28,022 bases of DNA from UBA4416 sp031539425 (GTDB taxonomy: Bacteria; Bacteroidota; Bacteroidia; B-17B0; Aurantibacillaceae). The DNA lies in contig JAVKLI010000047.1 of NCBI GenBank assembly GCA_031539425.1, positions 1 through 28,022 on the forward strand, given 5' to 3'. Under the pieces are notes generated by a model, which saw nothing but the letters and a program-made list of their open reading frames with translations, searched no databases and was not told the DNA's origin. Numbering within the stretch: position 1 is the first letter of the stretch; each line of letters starts with the position of its first letter. Positions 23,189 to 28,022 of the stretch are shown in pieces. The translations under genes were made by a program, and so were the position numbers.

Positions 23189-25866
23189 TGATTAAAGTAG
23201 GTATTTTATTTGGAGGACACTCACAAGAACGAGAAGTGTCTTTTGCTGGCGGTAGAACTATTTATGATAACTTAAATAAATCTATTTTTTTACCAGTACC
23301 TATTTTTATAGATTCTATAGGTAACTTTATTTTATTGAATTGGGAACATATTTATAAAGGAACTATTAGAGATTTTTACCCGCCCCCTCAATTTACTAAG
23401 TATTATAATAATTACAGCCCATATATTGAAAATTTAGGAAAATTAAGTACCGAAGAGCAAGATAACATGATGCTTTGTGTGGGTTCAAAAATTGAACTAA
23501 AAGACTTAAACCTTTTAATAGACTTTGCCTTTTTAACTTTACATGGAGCATATGGAGAAGACGGTAAAATTCAAGGATTATTAGAATATTTACAAATACC
23601 ATATTCTGGAAGTGGCATTTTATCAAGTACCATAGGTATTGATAAAAACATTCAAAAAGAATTGATGGAACAAGCTGGTTTTAATATTGCTAAATATGTT
23701 GTTATTAAAAGAAAAGATTGGATAAATGGCCATTGTGGCAAAATTTATGAAGCGGTTAAAGAAAAAATTGGCTTTCCTTTTGTAGTTAAACCTGCTACAC
23801 AAGGCTCTTCTATTGGTGTATCTGTTATTAAACAAAACGATAATTTAGCTTTTATGCTGGCTGTAGAAAAAGCCCTGTTTACCAAATGGATAGATAGCTC
23901 CCAATGGTTAAAATTAAATGATAAAGAAAAGGAAAGTCAAATTTTAAATTTATCAGACTTAAAAGAAAATTTAGGTTTACCAATAAATATTAACTATAAC
24001 AATCAATTACACGCATTCTATTCAACTACCGAATTAATTCAGTTTCTTAATACGTATTCACAACAATGTGATGGATTTATTTTAGAATCTATAAATGCAG
24101 AGCATACGGTAATAGTAGAAGCATTTATAAACGGGAAAGAATTTTCATGTATTGTTATTGAAGATGTAGATGATCATAATAAACCTATTGCACTACCTCC
24201 AACAGAAATAATAAAAGGAGACGAAATTTTTGACTATCGAAGTAAATACTTACCCGGACTAGCACGCAAAATAACACCTATTGATACCCATGAAGAGAAC
24301 TTAAAAAATATTAGACTCAATTGCGAACGTTTATTTAAACTACTACATTTTGATGTATATGCACGTATTGATGGCTTTTTATCAAATGATGGGCTAATAT
24401 ATTTAAATGATCCAAACACCACATCTGGCATGATGCCTTCATCATTCTTTTTTCATCAAGCTGCAGAAATTGGATTGAACCCATCTCAGTTTATTACTTT
24501 TATAATTCGTACATCATTATCTAAACGAATTGATCAAAATCCTGGTATTGCTTCTTATCAAAAAACGATAGTTGCATTAAATGTATTAATGCAAAACGAA
24601 AAAAAATCTACAAATTCTAAACAACCTGTGGCAGTTATTTTTGGAGGTTATTCATCAGAAAGGCACATATCTGTTGAAAGTGGCAGAAATATTTATGAAA
24701 AATTATTTTCATCAAAAAAATACCATCCGATACCAATTTTTTTAACTAGAAATAATCATGATTTACAATTTTTTCAAATCCCAATTAATCTATTGTTAAA
24801 AGACAATGCAGATGACATTGCTCATAAAATAAAAAAATGGCATCAAAATGTATTAATAGAAAAAATAATTGATGAAACGCAACACATTGTAAAGCTATAT
24901 TCTAATAAAAATCAATTACTAGCGCCGCATCAAATTTCCTTGCAAGAACTTTCAAAACTAACTAACTTGGCATTTATTGCTCTACATGGGCGACCGGGAG
25001 AAGACGGGGTGTTACAACTAATGTTAGAAAAAGTAAATATCAAATATAATGGCTCAAATGCCACCACATCAGCACTCACTATAAATAAATTTAACACTAA
25101 TAATTTATTACGAGAAAAAGGATTTTTTGTAGCTAAAAATTATTTAGTGCAAAAAACAAATTGGCAACAAAATCTATCAGGTGAATTAGAAAAAATTAAA
25201 CAACAATTTACATTTCCACTTATAATTAAACCTACAGATGATGGCTGCAGTAGTGCTGTTAAAAAAATTGATAACGAAACAGACTTATTAACTTATGCTA
25301 AATTAATTTTTAGAGATACCGATGCTTTAGATAGCAGCTTAGCGGCACAATTACACATTCAACCTAAAGAGGAATTTCCATTAAAATTTGAATTTTTAAT
25401 TGAAGAATTAATAACCAAAGGTAATGCCAAAAAAATGATTGAAATTACAGGAGGTATGTTAGTTTCAAAAGATAAACAAAACAAACCAACCTATATTATT
25501 TTTGAAGCTTCTGAAGCCCTTGCAAATAGTGCTATATTAAGCTTAGAAGAGAAATTTTTAGCAGGACAAGGTCAAAATATAACACCAGCTAGATATTCAA
25601 CAACTGCAGATGCACAAAAACAAATTTCAAATGAAGTTAAAAAAGTTTTAGAAGCCGTTGCAAAGACTGTTAATATTAACGGTTACTGTCGAATTGATGC
25701 CTTTGTAAAAATATTTGATAATCACAAAATTGAAGTCGTTATCATTGAAATTAACACCCTACCCGGAATGACTCCTGCCACATGTATTTATCATCAAGCT
25801 GCTATTGAGGGTTTACAACCATATCAGTTTATTGATCAAATTTTAGAAATAGCGCAACTCAATTAA
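23188..25866 (+). CDS. ddl: Tandem D-alanine-D-alanine ligase fusion (two Ddl domains)
   Basis: Two complete Ddl ATP-grasp enzymes in one 892-aa chain; a normal Ddl is about 310-370 aa. Copy 1 (about 1-450): GGHSQEREVS (9-18), LHGAYGEDG (118-126), GSGILSSTIGIDK (141-153), VKPATQGSSIGV (200-211), DYRSKY omega loop (349-354), RIDG (393-396) and NDPNTTSGMMP (407-417), plus an insertion at about 230-300. Copy 2 (about 478-892): GGYSSERHIS (486-495), LHGRPGEDG (599-607), KPTDDGCSSAV (681-691), EEKF omega loop (787-790), RIDA (835-838) and canonical EINTLPGMTP (854-863). Copy 1 has D408 for the Mg-binding Glu, and copy 2 has F790 for the specificity Tyr. Both could be active, making D-Ala-D-Ala or a variant for peptidoglycan. 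No mur genes flank it. Confidence 0.93.
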   Translation: MIKVGILFGGHSQEREVSFAGGRTIYDNLNKSIFLPVPIFIDSIGNFILLNWEHIYKGTIRDFYPPPQFTKYYNNYSPYIENLGKLSTEEQDNMMLCVGSKIELKDLNLLIDFAFLTLHGAYGEDGKIQGLLEYLQIPYSGSGILSSTIGIDKNIQKELMEQAGFNIAKYVVIKRKDWINGHCGKIYEAVKEKIGFPFVVKPATQGSSIGVSVIKQNDNLAFMLAVEKALFTKWIDSSQWLKLNDKEKESQILNLSDLKENLGLPININYNNQLHAFYSTTELIQFLNTYSQQCDGFILESINAEHTVIVEAFINGKEFSCIVIEDVDDHNKPIALPPTEIIKGDEIFDYRSKYLPGLARKITPIDTHEENLKNIRLNCERLFKLLHFDVYARIDGFLSNDGLIYLNDPNTTSGMMPSSFFFHQAAEIGLNPSQFITFIIRTSLSKRIDQNPGIASYQKTIVALNVLMQNEKKSTNSKQPVAVIFGGYSSERHISVESGRNIYEKLFSSKKYHPIPIFLTRNNHDLQFFQIPINLLLKDNADDIAHKIKKWHQNVLIEKIIDETQHIVKLYSNKNQLLAPHQISLQELSKLTNLAFIALHGRPGEDGVLQLMLEKVNIKYNGSNATTSALTINKFNTNNLLREKGFFVAKNYLVQKTNWQQNLSGELEKIKQQFTFPLIIKPTDDGCSSAVKKIDNETDLLTYAKLIFRDTDALDSSLAAQLHIQPKEEFPLKFEFLIEELITKGNAKKMIEITGGMLVSKDKQNKPTYIIFEASEALANSAILSLEEKFLAGQGQNITPARYSTTADAQKQISNEVKKVLEAVAKTVNINGYCRIDAFVKIFDNHKIEVVIIEINTLPGMTPATCIYHQAAIEGLQPYQFIDQILEIAQLN

Positions 25867-25892
25867 AAAAACAACAATAGCTGCAATAATAA

Positions 25893-25913
25893 TATTGATT
25901 TTATCAATCAATA
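25893..25913. terminator. Hairpin between convergent ddl and carbonic anhydrase genes
   Basis: Perfect 8-bp arms TATTGATT and AATCAATA flank a 5-base loop midway between two convergent stops. No long T tract follows on either strand, so action as a two-way terminator is only likely by position. Confidence 0.45.
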
Positions 25914-25934
25914 CTGACATTGGTAGTTTATATA

Positions 25935-26558
25935 TTATTCAAATATAATCACATGGCCACTTTCTACTTCGTACATGCCCCCCACTATTTTTAATTGACC
26001 CGATTGTTCTAATTCACTAATAATTGGGCTTTCTCTGCGTATTCTTTCAATGGTTAATTTAACATTTAAGCTAGTTACATTTTTTACAAACGTTTCATTA
26101 GATCTGGTTCTATCGTCTTTTGTTTCTTTTTCATTATAAATGGCTGGTTGAATTTTATTTAATAAGGTGGTTAAATTACCCATTTCTACATGGTTACATG
26201 CCCCCACAATAGCACCGCATTTAGTATGACCTAACACTACAATAATTTTTGTACCTACTATTTTAGTTGAAAATTCCATACTACCTAAAATATCTTCATT
26301 TAATATATTGCCTGCTATTCTAATACTAAATACATCCCCTAAACCTTGATCAAAAATTAATTCAGCTGAAGTGCGGCTATCTATACAACTTAAAATGGTT
26401 GCAAATGGAAATTGACCTGTTGATGTTTCGTTTACTTGTTGTAATAAATTTCTATTGGCTTTTAAATTGTTTACAAATCGGCTGTTACCTTCTTTTAATA
26501 TTTGAAGGGCCGTATCTGGAGTTAAGTTTGTTTGCGTGTCTTTGGTGTGTGTTCTCAT
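25935..26558 (-). CDS. Beta-class carbonic anhydrase
   Basis: Zinc enzyme that interconverts CO2 and bicarbonate. The zinc site is complete: C58 and the D60-R62 pair in SCIDSRTSAE, and H111 with C114 in GHTKCGA. Further support comes from FSIRIAGNILNEDILGSMEFS (78-98), where RIAGN is the family motif, and the C-terminal IVGGMYEVESGHVIIFE. At 207 aa the length is usual, and there is no signal peptide, so it is cytoplasmic. It is the last gene of a minus-strand run behind the DUF2490-type and broken bestrophin genes, an arrangement seen in other Flavobacteriales and suggestive of bicarbonate handling. Confidence 0.95.
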   Translation of the reverse strand: MRTHTKDTQTNLTPDTALQILKEGNSRFVNNLKANRNLLQQVNETSTGQFPFATILSCIDSRTSAELIFDQGLGDVFSIRIAGNILNEDILGSMEFSTKIVGTKIIVVLGHTKCGAIVGACNHVEMGNLTTLLNKIQPAIYNEKETKDDRTRSNETFVKNVTSLNVKLTIERIRRESPIISELEQSGQLKIVGGMYEVESGHVIIFE

Positions 26559-26570
26559 GTTTTTTTTGTT

Positions 26571-27257
26571 TTATTGATTAAAAAAATTAAGGTTATTAAA
26601 TACCGCTATTTGAAATTGATTTCTGTTATTATTTTGTGTAGATTGAGCCATCATACCTAGCTCAACTCTTAAATCTTTTTTTATAACACAACCTAATGCT
26701 ACATAGGCTCTGTTTCTATCAAATATTGATTGTTGCATATTTAAAAATACTTCGTTATAGGCAGATAAATAAAACACATTCCCATCCATACTTGGTTTAT
26801 TTAAAGGAATATTTAACCCTAAAAAATATCTAGAGCGTAGTTGAATATAGCTTGGATGAAAATTATTTGTGAAAAAACGCTCTTCAAAACGGTATCTATG
26901 CTGCAGATAAATTCGATTGAATTGTTGTTTGGTTATAAATTGCTGAAACACCCGATGCTCATCAGTATTTACCTTTGTATCTTTATTAATATAATTTTGA
27001 GAATGAATAAATCCATAACCTAAAAGTAAGTTATTATTGTTTTCTGTAAGGTTATAACCTATTCCCGTTCTTAAAATTAATTGCTGCACGTCATCAACAA
27101 TATTAAAGCTTCGATACTGTATCTCGTTATGTAAATTAAATGAATTAGAAATTTTTTGATTACCAAAATACATAAACCAATTACCCACATTGCTATTTTG
27201 ACAATGTGTAATGCGAAAGCAAAACAGTAAAATAAATATGATACCTTGATGTTTCAT
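26571..27257 (-). CDS. DUF2490-type outer-membrane beta-barrel protein
   Basis: 228 aa with a signal peptide ending near THCQ (residue 20). The mature part opens with VGNWFMYFGNQKISNSFNLHNEIQYR and ends in the short aromatic strands LGCVIKKDLRVELGMMAQ...FQIAVFNNLNF. That pattern (an N-x-W-x-x-Y-F-G-N start and many amphipathic strands) is typical of DUF2490 porin-like proteins. Its role is unknown. It sits 12 bases upstream of the carbonic anhydrase and 8 bases downstream of the bestrophin pseudogene, so the three form one transcription unit. Confidence 0.88.
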   Translation of the reverse strand: MKHQGIIFILLFCFRITHCQNSNVGNWFMYFGNQKISNSFNLHNEIQYRSFNIVDDVQQLILRTGIGYNLTENNNNLLLGYGFIHSQNYINKDTKVNTDEHRVFQQFITKQQFNRIYLQHRYRFEERFFTNNFHPSYIQLRSRYFLGLNIPLNKPSMDGNVFYLSAYNEVFLNMQQSIFDRNRAYVALGCVIKKDLRVELGMMAQSTQNNNRNQFQIAVFNNLNFFNQ

Positions 27258-27265
27258 TATAATGC

Positions 27266-27868
27266 CTAAAATGTGTTAGATTCAATAGGTTTTGGAAGGG
27301 TTGTTTCTCCTAATAATTGTTTGAGGTTAATTTCCACATTTCTAGCTATCTTTGTTATTGCAGTATCTGACGGCATATTGCTAAAAGGGTCCTGCATGTG
27401 CGTGGCTGATTTTTCTAAAAGAAAAAAGGCACTCGAAATTGCTAAAAGCAAAGGAAATTCAAAATAACTCTCAATACCCCTTAATGAAATTGATAGCGTA
27501 ATAGTAAACAAATAAATAATTCCATATAAACATTTACGATAGGTAATAGGTAATACCGTTGATTTAATACGTTCACACATACCCATTTGATTTGAAAAAT
27601 TAACCAACGTATTATTAAGTTGAATAAATGTAAATACATCTAAATACTCTTTTTCTTTTAATTTAGCTATATGCAAGGTGTTTAATTGTAAAATAGCCAA
27701 GGGTTTATTATTATGGCTTTTAATTTTTTCTAAATCATCTGCCGATAAATAATTTTATAAATTTTCAGTAGCGTTTAATCCTCTTAATGATTGCCCTAAG
27801 CTATAAAGCCAAGAAATGTGTCTATAGGTTATAGTTTGTATTTCGGCTGATTGTTTTTTATTAAAAAA
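27266..27868 (-). pseudogene. Truncated bestrophin-family channel pseudogene
   Basis: Bestrophin-like proteins are chloride or bicarbonate channels. The C-terminal half is recognisable: ITYRHISWLYSLGQSLRG, then MGMCERIKSTVLPITYRK, FPLLLAISSAFFLLEKSA, THMQDPFSNMPSDTAITKIA and EINLKQLL. It is broken twice. An in-frame TAA at 27755-27757 falls between ATENL and NYLSADD, and the sequence before about 27870 lacks the N-terminal membrane helices: a stop lies in frame only three codons upstream. The longest intact piece (27266-27700, 144 aa) could start at TTG 27700 but is a fragment, not a full channel. Decay may be recent, because the rest reads cleanly. Confidence 0.85.
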
Positions 27869-27962
27869 AGATTGTAATTATAGGGGAGTTCTATAAATTA
27901 AATGTTGATAAATTCGGTAATTATATATTAATTTAATTATATGAATGTCAGGTAGTTAATTT

Positions 27963-27970
27963 TATATTTG
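27963..27970 (+). promoter_or_regulatory. -7 box for the gene running out of the window
   Basis: TATATTTG followed by C is an exact TAnnTTTGC match, 21 bases before the ATG at 27992. Confidence 0.5.
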
Positions 27971-27991
27971 CACTATAAATACATCAATAAA

Positions 27992-28022
27992 ATGAAGGCA
28001 GGTTACTATAAATCTAAAGGGA
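27992..28022 (+). CDS. Start of an unidentified gene, cut by the window end
   Basis: ATG at 27992 opens MKAGYYKSKG and runs off the edge. A good -7 box lies upstream. Too short to assign. Confidence 0.4.
   Translation, partial: MKAGYYKSKG

Noticed and set aside
23396..24431. Minus-strand ORFs (60-76 aa) within the double ddl
   Set aside because: All overlap conserved Ddl motifs on the plus strand, and none has a leader or family pattern.

Overview
The window is low-GC chromosomal DNA from a member of the Bacteroidota, most likely Flavobacteriales or a close relative. Four things point there: an intact porP/sprF-gldK-gldL-gldM-gldN block (core of the type IX secretion system, T9SS), an Obg without its C-terminal OCT domain, an adenylate kinase with the short lid typical of the phylum, and several upstream regions carrying the Bacteroidota -7 box TAnnTTTG. 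Nearly all genes are ordinary housekeeping genes, and no large accessory island is visible.

Layout. 1-4.5 kb (+): dnaX, apparently split into gamma and tau by a -1 frameshift at an A10 run; adk with a lysine-rich histone-H1-like tail; obg; rdgB. 4.5-5.4 kb (-): a secreted protein of unknown function, tail to tail with rdgB. 5.6-11.6 kb (+): porP/sprF, gldK, gldL, gldM, gldN. 11.6-15 kb (+): folC, ruvB, queG. 15-17.3 kb: a DUF1761-like membrane protein, a secreted YceI-like protein (-), a DoxX-like membrane protein and trmH. 17.3-17.95 kb: a decayed IS5-type transposase (-). 17.9-22.8 kb: an OmpA-family lipoprotein (-), rnhB, a thioredoxin-fold-like secreted protein (-), ftsX with a small membrane protein, a secreted coiled-coil protein and a HAD phosphatase (-). 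22.88-22.98 kb (-): a small SRP RNA gene (ffs) with promoter and terminator. 23.2-25.9 kb (+): an unusual tandem fusion of two D-Ala-D-Ala ligase domains. 25.9-27.9 kb (-): beta-carbonic anhydrase, a DUF2490-type outer-membrane protein and a decayed bestrophin-type channel. The window ends in the first codons of another + strand gene.

How the genes fit together. PorP/SprF and GldK-N supply the outer-membrane, periplasmic-ring and proton-driven motor parts of T9SS and gliding motility. SRP RNA serves co-translational membrane targeting, and FtsX and Ddl serve division and peptidoglycan synthesis. DnaX, RuvB, RNase HII and RdgB serve DNA replication and nucleotide-pool hygiene. QueG and TrmH modify tRNA.

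The points most worth a second look are the double Ddl, whose second copy carries Phe where D-Ala-D-Ala ligases have the specificity Tyr; the dnaX slip site; and the adk tail built from a 54-bp in-frame repeat. No CRISPR array, tRNA, rRNA, phage or defence system was seen.
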